Part shown: one piece after another, positions 1-5,432 of the stretch | Layout of the letters: each line of letters begins with the position of its first letter | Numbering within the stretch: position 1 is the first letter of the stretch | Assembly: GCA_018662905.1 (NCBI GenBank) | Contig: JABJFE010000029.1 | Span: forward strand, 1-5,432 | DNA: 5,432 nt | Origin: Flavobacteriaceae bacterium | GTDB taxonomy: Bacteria > Bacteroidota > Bacteroidia > Flavobacteriales > Flavobacteriaceae | Direction of reading: 5' to 3' | The notes under the pieces: generated by a model | Told to the model about the DNA's origin: nothing | The model's input: the letters and a program-made list of their open reading frames with translations, nothing else | Database searches by the model: none | Made by a program: the position numbers and the translations under genes

Positions 1-774
1 AACTACCGAATCACTGTCTCCCCAGATTGTATAAACTGTTTTATTTGAATCGCTTATTTCTTTATTTTCAGAATCTAGGTTTACATGATTTTTTAAAGTA
101 GAAATTAAAGCTCTAGCAAAACCATCAAATTTTAATAACTCTTCATATTTATCATCCCAGTCAGGGTAGTTTTCAGGATATTTAAAATCCGATAATTGAC
201 CAGTAGAAATTGTAGGATATCTGTTTTCTATAAAATTGTTTATCTCATCCATAGAAACGTCTTTATTTTCTAAATTTTCATGATTATTAAAACTTGAAGC
301 AGAAACATAAACTAAATTTTCAACCATATTAGGCTTTAAATCTGCTATTTTTGAAATCACTCTTCCTCCATTTGAAAGTCCTAAAAAAGTAGCTGTACTA
401 ATTTCTAATTCTAAAAGAAGCTCTATTACTTGTCTAGCATATAACTCATCATTGTAATCTACATTTGGATTATCTGAAAAACCTCTTCCATATAAATCTA
501 GTTTAATGACCTTAAACCCTTTTTGCATTGCTGAATTATAGGTCTTATTCCATATGTAGGATGGAACAGAAAAACCATGAATAAATACTAATGTTTTTTC
601 ACTAGACCTATTATCAATATCATAATAAGTGAATCCTTTTTTAAGTTCAATAAAGTTTCCAGTTTTAACTGTTGTTCTAAACAGGTCGTCCTTAACTATG
701 TACTCGTATTTAGTGTTTGAACATGCTAAGAAAACAGATATGATAGTGAATAAAAAAAATCTTTTGAATGTCAT
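1..774 (-). CDS. Alpha/beta hydrolase fold lipoprotein, partial (C-terminus beyond the left edge)
   Basis: An uninterrupted minus-strand frame of 258 codons runs from an ATG at 774 to the window edge with no stop. The N-terminus is a short lipoprotein signal (K4, R5, then a hydrophobic run ending FLAC), with lipidation Cys at about residue 18. Alpha/beta hydrolase marks are in order: LVFIHGF near 62-68 (oxyanion-hole HG), LDLYGRGFSD near 92-101, the nucleophile elbow GLSNGG at 132-137 with Ser134 as predicted nucleophile, and TIWGDSDSVV at 249-258, where Asp255 is the probable catalytic acid. Residues about 160-235 would form the cap. The catalytic His, normally 25-30 residues further on, would lie outside the window. 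The substrate cannot be told; esterases, lactonases and dehalogenase-like enzymes share this pattern. It is divergent from the EamA gene, 48 bp away. Fold and lipoprotein location are secure inferences; specific function is unknown. Confidence 0.88.
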   Translation of the reverse strand, partial: MTFKRFFLFTIISVFLACSNTKYEYIVKDDLFRTTVKTGNFIELKKGFTYYDIDNRSSEKTLVFIHGFSVPSYIWNKTYNSAMQKGFKVIKLDLYGRGFSDNPNVDYNDELYARQVIELLLELEISTATFLGLSNGGRVISKIADLKPNMVENLVYVSASSFNNHENLENKDVSMDEINNFIENRYPTISTGQLSDFKYPENYPDWDDKYEELLKFDGFARALISTLKNHVNLDSENKEISDSNKTVYTIWGDSDSVV

Positions 775-800
775 TGTTTTATATAATAGAATTACCTTTA
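774..800 (+). promoter_or_regulatory. Possible Bacteroidota-type promoter for the EamA gene
   Basis: TTG at 774-776, a 16-base spacer and TACCTTTA at 793-800 resemble the Bacteroidota sigma-factor pattern (TTG, then TAnnTTTG), with one mismatch in the -7 box and a spacer slightly shorter than usual. The box ends 22 bases before the TTG start codon. In DNA this rich in A and T such matches arise by chance, so this is tentative. Confidence 0.25.
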
Positions 801-822
801 CAAGATATAATAAACTTATTAA

Positions 823-1716
823 TTGAGTAATAGATCTTTAGGATTTTTGGCGGCTTTTGGTGCTACATTAATTTATGGCTTAAACCATACTGTTGCCAAA
901 AATGTAATGCCAGTTTATATTGGTCCATATGCTTTTATTCTTTTAAGAGTAATTGGTGCTTCAATATTATTTTGGACTGTAAGTTTATTTATAAAAACCG
1001 AAAAAATTGACAAAAAAGATTGGCCTAGAATAATTTTGTGTTCTTTCTTAGGAATGGTTATTAATATGTTAGCTTTCTTTAAAGGACTAGAACTTTCAAC
1101 ACCAGTTAATAGTTCTGTAATGATCACTCTTTCTCCAATTATTGTTTTTATTTTTTCTGCTATTTTATTGAAAGAAAAAATTGAGAGCATGAAAGCTTTT
1201 GGAATAGCCTCAGGCTTTGTAGGCGCTTTGATATTAGTTTTATACACAGCTAAAACTGGAGTTAATGCTCCTAATATTCCTATGGGAAACCTTTTGTTTA
1301 TTGTTAACTCGTTCGCTTATGGTCTTTATTTAGTTTTAGTCAAACCCTTGATTTCTAAGTATAATATCATCACTTTACTTAAATGGTTGTTTTTATTAGG
1401 GGTGATTATGAATTTTCCAGTTACAATAAGTCAATTCTCAGAAGTTGAATGGACAAATCTTCCGTTAAAAGAAGCTATTATACCTATGGCTTTTGTAGTA
1501 ATAGGAACTACTTTCTTTACTTACTTATTTAATGCTTATGCTTTAACAAAATTAACCGCATCCTCTGTAAGTTCTTTTATATATCTTCAACCTATTGTAG
1601 GAATTGTTTTTGCAATTTCAACTAAAAGTGATTCCTTAACATTAATTAGTGTCGTAGGGATGATTTTAATTTTTATTGGCATTTATTTAGTTACAAAAAA
1701 AACTGTAAAGACTTAA
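823..1716 (+). CDS. EamA/DMT-superfamily transporter, ten membrane helices
   Basis: The 297-residue product has the two-repeat architecture of the drug/metabolite transporter superfamily (EamA, RhaT-like). Hydrophobic segments fall at roughly 6-24, 33-57, 69-87, 93-115, 124-141, 153-173, 183-202, 219-240, 245-266 and 273-291, giving two five-helix halves. Family-typical stretches are FKGLELSTPVNSSVM (about 86-100), LLKEKI (115-120) and ALTKLTASSVSSFIYLQP (240-257). The second half lacks the acidic GE motif usual after helix 9; it reads STKSDSLT instead. The start is TTG at 823: TAA sits immediately upstream in frame, and the next in-frame ATG (residue 29) would delete helix 1. These proteins act in the inner membrane and move small metabolites or amino acids; the substrate here cannot be assigned. 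It stands alone, divergent from the hydrolase gene. Confidence 0.9.
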   Translation: MSNRSLGFLAAFGATLIYGLNHTVAKNVMPVYIGPYAFILLRVIGASILFWTVSLFIKTEKIDKKDWPRIILCSFLGMVINMLAFFKGLELSTPVNSSVMITLSPIIVFIFSAILLKEKIESMKAFGIASGFVGALILVLYTAKTGVNAPNIPMGNLLFIVNSFAYGLYLVLVKPLISKYNIITLLKWLFLLGVIMNFPVTISQFSEVEWTNLPLKEAIIPMAFVVIGTTFFTYLFNAYALTKLTASSVSSFIYLQPIVGIVFAISTKSDSLTLISVVGMILIFIGIYLVTKKTVKT

Positions 1717-1750
1717 TTGAGTTGTAGATTTTAATAGTTTTAAAGTTATT

Positions 1751-1798
1751 CAACCTTTGCTAAATAAAAAAAGGTTGCTTCATTTGAAACAACCTTTG
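1751..1798. repeat. Three-arm repeat: CAACCTTT / AAAGGTTG / CAACCTTT
   Basis: CAACCTTTG occurs twice in direct orientation (1751-1759 and 1790-1798), and its complement AAAGGTTG lies between them (1770-1777). The middle arm can pair with either outer arm: with the left arm across an 11-base loop, or with the right arm in the longer hairpin annotated as the terminator. The two hairpins are mutually exclusive. The left arm may simply be a relic of a duplicated terminator arm. Confidence 0.7.
1766..1797 (-). terminator. Intrinsic terminator of the cold-shock gene
   Basis: Read on the minus strand, AAAGGTTG (1797-1790) pairs with CAACCTTT (1777-1770). An inner TTC/GAA helix (1788-1786 with 1781-1779) follows across one mismatch, closing a four-base loop. 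Seven T residues (1772-1766) overlap and follow the stem. This is a standard Rho-independent terminator about 55 bases beyond the cold-shock stop codon. On the plus strand the same hairpin is followed only by GTCTTCTT, so it may weakly terminate the EamA transcript as well. Confidence 0.75.
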
Positions 1799-1804
1799 TC
1801 TTCT

Positions 1805-1830
1805 TATATATCCTTTAGAAAGGATTTATA
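1805..1830 (-). other. Hairpin in the 3' untranslated region of the cold-shock mRNA
   Basis: ATCCTT (1810-1815) pairs with AAGGAT (1820-1825) around a TAGA loop. The stem extends through one T-T mismatch into a TATA/TATA helix (1805-1808 with 1827-1830). It lies between the cold-shock stop codon and the terminator. No T-run follows on either strand, so it is not a terminator itself. A role in mRNA stability or 3'-end processing is possible but unproven. Confidence 0.5.
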
Positions 1831-1850
1831 CTAAACTTAACTAATACTAA

Positions 1851-2045
1851 TTAGTCAATTTTCTTTACGTTGACAGCACTAAGGCCTTTTGGACCATCCT
1901 CTAACTCAAATTCTACTTTGTCGTTTTCATCGATTCTGTCAATTAATCCTGAAGCGTGAACAAAATGATCTTTTTCCACTCCTTCTTCTTTGATAAAACC
2001 ATAACCTTTTGATCCGTTAAAGAATTTTACAATTCCATTTTTCAT
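1851..2045 (-). CDS. Cold-shock domain protein (CspA family)
   Basis: The 64-residue product is a single cold-shock domain of normal length, a five-stranded OB-fold that binds single-stranded RNA or DNA in the cytoplasm. Members melt mRNA secondary structure and act as RNA chaperones. The RNP1 motif is KGYGFI at 13-18, and RNP2 is DHFVHAS at 26-32, with Phe28 and His30 as surface nucleic-acid contacts. The N-terminal GIVKFFNGSKGYGFI and the C-terminal KGLSAVNVKKID are also family-typical. The variant RNP2 (His rather than Ile or Val at position 27) is one I associate with Bacteroidota. The gene is monocistronic, with an A+T-rich leader of at most 82 bases before the divergent methyltransferase gene, so it lacks the long thermosensor leader of Escherichia coli cspA. 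Whether it is cold-induced or constitutive cannot be told. Confidence 0.95.
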   Translation of the reverse strand: MKNGIVKFFNGSKGYGFIKEEGVEKDHFVHASGLIDRIDENDKVEFELEDGPKGLSAVNVKKID

Positions 2046-2071
2046 AACTTAAATATTTTATTAATTTTTGG

Positions 2072-2079
2072 CGAATGTA
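2072..2079 (-). promoter_or_regulatory. Possible -7 promoter box of the cold-shock gene
   Basis: On the minus strand 2079-2072 reads TACATTCG, one base off the Bacteroidota -7 consensus TAnnTTTG. It lies 26 bases before the ATG, which would give a leader of about 20 bases rich in A and T. No TTG sits at the expected -33 distance, so the call rests on one element. Confidence 0.3.
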
Positions 2080-2127
2080 GTTTAAATTTACTAATAAGAG
2101 TCTATTTTTAGAAAATATTATTAAAAT

Positions 2128-2745
2128 ATGAAAAAATATCTTGAAGATCATTGGCAAAATGTTTATAATAAAAAAAATGAAAACGAAGTTAGTTGGTATC
2201 AAAAATCTCCAAAACTATCTCTGGAATTTGTTAAAAGCTTAAATTTAAGACTAGATGCTGAAATAATCGATATTGGAGCTGGTGAGAGTAGATTAGTTGA
2301 TAATTTACTTGAAATGGGTTTTGTTAATTTATCGGTTTTAGATATTTCATCAAAATCTATTGAGAAAACTAAGAAAAGATTAGGCCTTAAATCAAAGCTT
2401 GTGAATTGGATAGTTTCTGATATTAATAATTTTATTCCTAAAAAAAAATATGATCTTTGGCATGATCGTGCCGCATTTCACTTTTTAAAAGACAGTGTAG
2501 AAATTGATAACTATGTAAAACTTGTAAAAAGTTCATTACATAATCAAGGTAATTTAATTATTGCTACATTTTCTGAAAATGGACCATTAAAATGTAGTGG
2601 ACTAGAAGTTTCAAGATACAGTAAAGATTCAATTTTAAAAGTTTTTGGAAATTACTTTAGTTTAATTAAATCTGAAAAGAGCACACATGATACTCCGTTT
2701 AATACTTCTCAAGAATTTTTGTTTTCTAATTTTAAAAAAAAATAA
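2128..2745 (+). CDS. Class I SAM-dependent methyltransferase, substrate unknown
   Basis: The 205-residue product has a Rossmann-like methyltransferase fold. Motif I is IIDIGAGES at 46-54, the glycine-rich loop that binds S-adenosylmethionine. Motif II is VLDIS at 70-74, whose Asp72 should bind the ribose hydroxyls. A VSD at 96-98 fits the adenine-contact position, and DLWHDRAAFHFL at 109-120 is the motif IV/post-IV region. The N-terminal HWQNVYNKKNENEVSWYQ and later ENGPLKCSGLEVSRYS match a widespread bacterial family of about 200 residues that I recognise by pattern but for which I know no substrate. No signal peptide is present, so it is cytoplasmic. The ATG at 2128 fits the conserved N-terminus. 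It is divergent from the cold-shock gene and ends 2 bp from the M81 gene. The tail is lysine-rich (FKKK), encoded by an A-run. Confidence 0.88.
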   Translation: MKKYLEDHWQNVYNKKNENEVSWYQKSPKLSLEFVKSLNLRLDAEIIDIGAGESRLVDNLLEMGFVNLSVLDISSKSIEKTKKRLGLKSKLVNWIVSDINNFIPKKKYDLWHDRAAFHFLKDSVEIDNYVKLVKSSLHNQGNLIIATFSENGPLKCSGLEVSRYSKDSILKVFGNYFSLIKSEKSTHDTPFNTSQEFLFSNFKKK

Positions 2746-2747
2746 TC

Positions 2748-4286
2748 TTAATTTGACACTGGTATAAATACAGCTTTTAAATCAGGTTCTTCAGTAAACT
2801 TGTCTATTGGAAACATTGGTCGTTCGATTCTTTTGTAATCTAATCTGTAAAGATCTTGATCTACACCACCAGGTGTTAAGGCCATAATCCAACCTTTGTT
2901 TATATTGTAAAGTTCTGGAACTAGGTATCCAATTTTGACAACTACAATATCGGATTCACTAGGATTTAAATTCAAATCTGTAAAATCTTTAGTATAATGA
3001 TAGGGCTTTCTTTTTTCTGTTACAATAACATTTATACTTCCTGTTTTTATAACTATTTCAGTTTTAGCATTGACATCCCCTTTTTTAATAGATTTAATAA
3101 TGCCTTTTAATAAAATAGGAGGAGAAAATCTACTATCCACATCCGCACCTACATATCCTTCAACGTAATCACCAACTTTAAGATCTTTAGCATTATCAAT
3201 AAGTTTTGGACCTGGAATTGAAGCGTATATTAAAGATGGACCGTTTTTATCTTTAAATTCTTTTCTATTTAATAACTTATCAAGAGTCCATGTGACATCT
3301 CCAGCTCCTCCAGCTGTTGGATTGTCACCCATATCACTTATAATAAATGGTTTAGTTTCACTATTTAATGCAAGATTTACACTCTCATTTAGCGTTCCTA
3401 CCGGAGCAACAAACTCAAAATCATTTTTCACATTCCAAAAACTTTCTGCTAAGTATTCAGAAGATTTTTTTACTTCTTCTTTATTATCTCCGTACACAAC
3501 AACAACTCCGTGGTTTCGAGGCTCATCAGCCCATGGGTATCCCATCCAAATAGCGGCATCTATGACGCCTTCTTTTTTAGTTTCAGGATCTACTTTTGCG
3601 TATAAACTTTTTCCTGGTTCTATTCTAGTACTTGTTTTTTCACCTGGCAAAAGAATAGGCACCTTTATTCTTGATTTGTAAAGTGGTTTTCCTTTTCCGG
3701 ATTCTAATCTTTCAATTAAATTAGTAACAGCTCTTCTTTTGGATTCAATAGCATCTTCATGAGGAGACATTCTGTAAGCTGTTATAAGATCAGTTTCTTT
3801 TGCTAATTCATGTGAAACATTTCCGTGAGGATCCATTGATGTAGATATTAAAGTATCATAGCCAACAACTTCTCGAACTCTTTTTATAAAATCTCCTTCT
3901 GGATCATCAATTCCCTCAACACTCATTGCTCCGTGAATATCAAAGAATAGCCCATCATAAGGAAGGTTATCTTTTAATCTTTTTAGAGTTTTAGTTACTA
4001 ATGATTCGTAAGCTTCTCTTGTTACTATACCACCAGGGAGTGCATGACCTCTTAATGTGGGAATCCATTCCGCTTTTTGTCTGTTTATAGAATCTTTTTG
4101 TAAAAATGGATAGTAACTAAAAACATCATCTCCTATTCTAGCTTTAAAGTCAGGTTCTAAAGTTTTGGCGGGGGAGAACGTGCTTGACTCAATAGCAAGA
4201 CCTGCTATTGCAATTCTTGGTTTTTGCTCTTGATTACATCCAATCAATATTGAAATTAATAATATTGATATAAAAAAGTTCTTCAT
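2748..4286 (-). CDS. M81-family (MlrC-like) metallopeptidase homologue, predicted lipoprotein
   Basis: The 512-residue product has a lipoprotein signal ending LIGC (Cys17), then the two MlrC domains: an N-terminal M81 region (about 24-310) and a C-terminal MlrC domain (about 313-500). Likely metal or catalytic residues are Glu33 in GLAIESSTFSP, Asp116 and His118 in FFDIHGAM, and Asp152 and His154 in SMDPHGN. The C-terminal domain opens with ISDMGDNPTAGGAGD (316-330) and carries MALTPGGVDQDLYRLDY (468-484). In Sphingomonads MlrC cleaves the linear tetrapeptide from microcystin, but most relatives have no proven substrate, so a microcystin role should not be assumed. In canonical members the N-terminal motif reads HETNTF; here the His is Ile32. 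The lipid anchor would place the enzyme outside the cytoplasm. The gene is divergent from the propeller lipoprotein gene 48 bp away, and its stop lies 2 bp from the methyltransferase stop. Confidence 0.9.
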   Translation of the reverse strand: MKNFFISILLISILIGCNQEQKPRIAIAGLAIESSTFSPAKTLEPDFKARIGDDVFSYYPFLQKDSINRQKAEWIPTLRGHALPGGIVTREAYESLVTKTLKRLKDNLPYDGLFFDIHGAMSVEGIDDPEGDFIKRVREVVGYDTLISTSMDPHGNVSHELAKETDLITAYRMSPHEDAIESKRRAVTNLIERLESGKGKPLYKSRIKVPILLPGEKTSTRIEPGKSLYAKVDPETKKEGVIDAAIWMGYPWADEPRNHGVVVVYGDNKEEVKKSSEYLAESFWNVKNDFEFVAPVGTLNESVNLALNSETKPFIISDMGDNPTAGGAGDVTWTLDKLLNRKEFKDKNGPSLIYASIPGPKLIDNAKDLKVGDYVEGYVGADVDSRFSPPILLKGIIKSIKKGDVNAKTEIVIKTGSINVIVTEKRKPYHYTKDFTDLNLNPSESDIVVVKIGYLVPELYNINKGWIMALTPGGVDQDLYRLDYKRIERPMFPIDKFTEEPDLKAVFIPVSN

Positions 4287-4306
4287 GATTGTTAATTTTA
4301 ATTACT

Positions 4307-4316
4307 TTAAATTTAA
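4307..4316. promoter_or_regulatory. Palindrome centred in the divergent M81/propeller promoter region
   Basis: TTAAATTTAA is a perfect 10-bp palindrome about 20 bases from both start codons (4286 and 4335). Its core TAAATTTA (4308-4315) differs from the Bacteroidota -7 box by one base and reads the same on both strands. On the plus strand a TTG at 4289-4291 precedes it by 16 bases, so it could be the -7 box of the propeller gene, and perhaps of both genes. It may also be chance in very A+T-rich DNA. Confidence 0.3.
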
Positions 4317-4334
4317 TAATACAAATTTTAAAAA

Positions 4335-5363
4335 ATGATAAGAAAGTCTTTTTTTTATTTATTAATTCTATTGGTTTTTAATTCATGCTATAAAGACATT
4401 GTAATTTTAAGTGTTGAAATAGAACCTGTTTTAATTAGTTCAGAAATAAATATAAGAGCTTTAGAAATTAAAAAAAACAGAGTGTACACTGCTACATCAA
4501 ACGGATCTATTTTGTATTTTGATACTGATAAAAGTGATGTTATCTCAGAAATTTCATACTCAGTTGAAAATGATCCAATAATTCCAAATTTCAGATCTTT
4601 GGCTGTAACTACAAATGATGTTTTTGCTATTTCAATTTCAAATCCTGCATTATTATTTAAAAATGGTAAGCTAGTTTATAAGGAAGAACATCCAAAAGTC
4701 TTTTATGATTCGATAGAATTTTGGAATGATAACGAAGGAATTGCTGTAGGTGATTTTACAGATGATTGTATTAGTATTATAATCACAAGAGATGCAGGAG
4801 ATTCTTGGAAGAAGTTGGATTGTTCTGTTTTTAGTGACATAAAGGCTTCGGAAGGATTTTTTGCAGCTAGTGATACTAATATTTCAATAGTTGATGATTA
4901 TACTTGGATTGCTAGTGGAGGAATTAATAGTAGAGTTTATTTTTCAGTAGATAAGGGTAGGAGTTGGCAGATTTATAATACTCCAATTTTACAGGGAGAA
5001 TCTACAACTGGCATATTTAGCATCGATTTTTATGACAAGAATAATGGTTTTGCTATAGGAGGAGATTACACCAAACCTAAGATAAATAGCTTAAATAAAA
5101 TCACCACAAGTGATGGTGGAAAGATTTGGAAAACAATAGCTGATAATAATAACCCTGGATATAGAAGTTGTGTTCAATATTTTCCAAATAGTAATGGAAA
5201 AAAATTACTAGCTGTTGGTTTTAATGGAATAGACTATTCCTCCGATAGTGGGCATAGTTGGAAGCATTTCAGTGATGATGGGTATTATACTGTAAGATTT
5301 TTAAATGATACTGTGGCTTATGCAGCAGGAAATGGAAAAATTTCTCGATTAATTTTCAAATAA
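4335..5363 (+). CDS. Asp-box (BNR/Ycf48-like) beta-propeller lipoprotein
   Basis: The 342-residue product begins with a lipoprotein signal (R3, K4, a hydrophobic run, then FNSC with Cys18) and continues as a predicted beta-propeller. Four Asp-box repeats (S/T-x-D-x-G-x-x-W) are visible: TRDAGDSW at 151-158, SVDKGRSW at 204-211, TSDGGKIW at 258-265 and SSDSGHSW at 302-309. Between them are the GIAVGD and GFAIGGD turns seen in Ycf48-type photosystem II assembly-factor relatives. This organism need not be photosynthetic: such proteins are common in Bacteroidota, often labelled oxidoreductase without evidence. Asp-boxes are structural turns and no catalytic residues can be named, so sialidase activity should not be assumed. 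The protein should be membrane-anchored outside the cytoplasm. It is divergent from the M81 gene and followed by its own terminator. The shared intergenic region hints at co-regulation but does not prove it. Confidence 0.85.
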   Translation: MIRKSFFYLLILLVFNSCYKDIVILSVEIEPVLISSEINIRALEIKKNRVYTATSNGSILYFDTDKSDVISEISYSVENDPIIPNFRSLAVTTNDVFAISISNPALLFKNGKLVYKEEHPKVFYDSIEFWNDNEGIAVGDFTDDCISIIITRDAGDSWKKLDCSVFSDIKASEGFFAASDTNISIVDDYTWIASGGINSRVYFSVDKGRSWQIYNTPILQGESTTGIFSIDFYDKNNGFAIGGDYTKPKINSLNKITTSDGGKIWKTIADNNNPGYRSCVQYFPNSNGKKLLAVGFNGIDYSSDSGHSWKHFSDDGYYTVRFLNDTVAYAAGNGKISRLIFK

Positions 5364-5394
5364 AAAAAACCCTGCGTTAGCAAGGTTTTTTTTT
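5362..5394 (+). terminator. Strong intrinsic terminator after the propeller gene
   Basis: An A-run (5362-5369) and CC are followed by TGC (5373-5375), a GTTA loop (5376-5379), GCA (5380-5382), one C-A mismatch and GG, then nine T residues (5386-5394). The A-run and T-run can extend the stem. It begins at the stop codon of the propeller gene. Because A and T runs flank it on both sides, it could also terminate transcription arriving from the right. Confidence 0.88.
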
Positions 5395-5432
5395 AATATT
5401 TAATAAATATTTTTTATTGTTGTGAACTCTCA

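Noticed and set aside
629..826. A 65-codon plus-strand open frame ahead of the transporter
   Set aside because: It is mostly antisense to the well-supported hydrolase gene, has no recognisable protein features, and its end overlaps the transporter start only incidentally.
768..830. A 20-codon frame beginning ATGTCATTG that overlaps the transporter start, considered as a leader peptide
   Set aside because: It is out of frame with the transporter, starts inside the hydrolase coding region, and lacks regulatory codon runs or an attenuator hairpin.
915..1247. A 110-codon minus-strand frame inside the transporter gene
   Set aside because: It is a shadow of the EamA coding frame with no domain features; the plus-strand product explains the region fully.
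2017..2202. A 61-codon minus-strand frame spanning the cold-shock/methyltransferase gap
   Set aside because: It overlaps the methyltransferase 5' end in antisense and runs out of frame into the cold-shock gene. Its hydrophobic look comes from A+T-rich codons.
3292..3681. Plus-strand frames of 129 and 61 codons inside the M81 gene
   Set aside because: Both are antisense to a gene with clear family motifs throughout and neither shows a known motif.
2748..4286. A microcystin-degradation (mlr) cluster
   Set aside because: Only the MlrC-like family member is present; there are no MlrA, MlrB or MlrD homologues nearby, and the EamA transporter is a different family from the MlrD permease.
4335..5363. 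Sialidase or photosystem II assembly function for the propeller protein
   Set aside because: Asp-boxes are structural and occur in many propellers; no sialidase catalytic arginine triad can be recognised, and nothing here indicates photosynthesis.
5414..5432. A possible end of another minus-strand gene (last codons reading ESSQQ then TAA)
   Set aside because: The spacing beyond a bidirectional-looking terminator fits, but five codons at the window edge cannot establish a coding region.

Overview
The window looks like a compact, low-GC chromosomal segment from a Bacteroidota bacterium, most likely a marine-type member of the Flavobacteriia. The supporting signs are the strong A+T bias, lipoprotein signals with Cys at about residue 17-18 on three of six genes, no Shine-Dalgarno-like GGAGG before any start, a DHFVHAS-type cold-shock protein, and an Asp-box propeller lipoprotein of a kind I associate with that group. 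The taxonomic call is an inference from style; there is no rRNA or marker gene here.

The layout is six protein genes with strictly alternating orientation. (1) 1-774, minus: a lipoprotein alpha/beta hydrolase whose C-terminus lies beyond the left edge. (2) 823-1716, plus: a ten-helix EamA/DMT-family transporter that must use a TTG start. (3) 1851-2045, minus: a cold-shock protein, followed by a 3' region with one hairpin and then an intrinsic terminator. (4) 2128-2745, plus: a class I SAM-dependent methyltransferase. (5) 2748-4286, minus: an M81 (MlrC-like) metallopeptidase homologue carried as a lipoprotein. (6) 4335-5363, plus: a lipoprotein with four Asp-box (BNR, Ycf48-like) repeats, closed by a strong terminator.

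The genes form three divergent pairs with 48, 82 and 48 bp between starts. The two internal convergent junctions are a 134-bp gap holding hairpins (EamA/csp) and a 2-bp gap (methyltransferase/M81). No multi-gene operon is visible, so each gene appears to be its own transcription unit. No pathway ties the six together from sequence alone. Three products (hydrolase, M81 protein, propeller protein) should be membrane-anchored lipoproteins, and the other three are an inner-membrane exporter or importer and two cytoplasmic proteins.

I saw no mobile element, CRISPR array, RNA gene or obvious new defence or biosynthetic system. The items most worth a second look are the M81 lipoprotein with a non-canonical N-terminal motif and its divergent propeller neighbour, the palindromic box centred in two of the divergent intergenic regions, the three-arm repeat after the cold-shock gene, and the 2-bp convergent junction. 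No stretch longer than about 300 bases lacks a gene.
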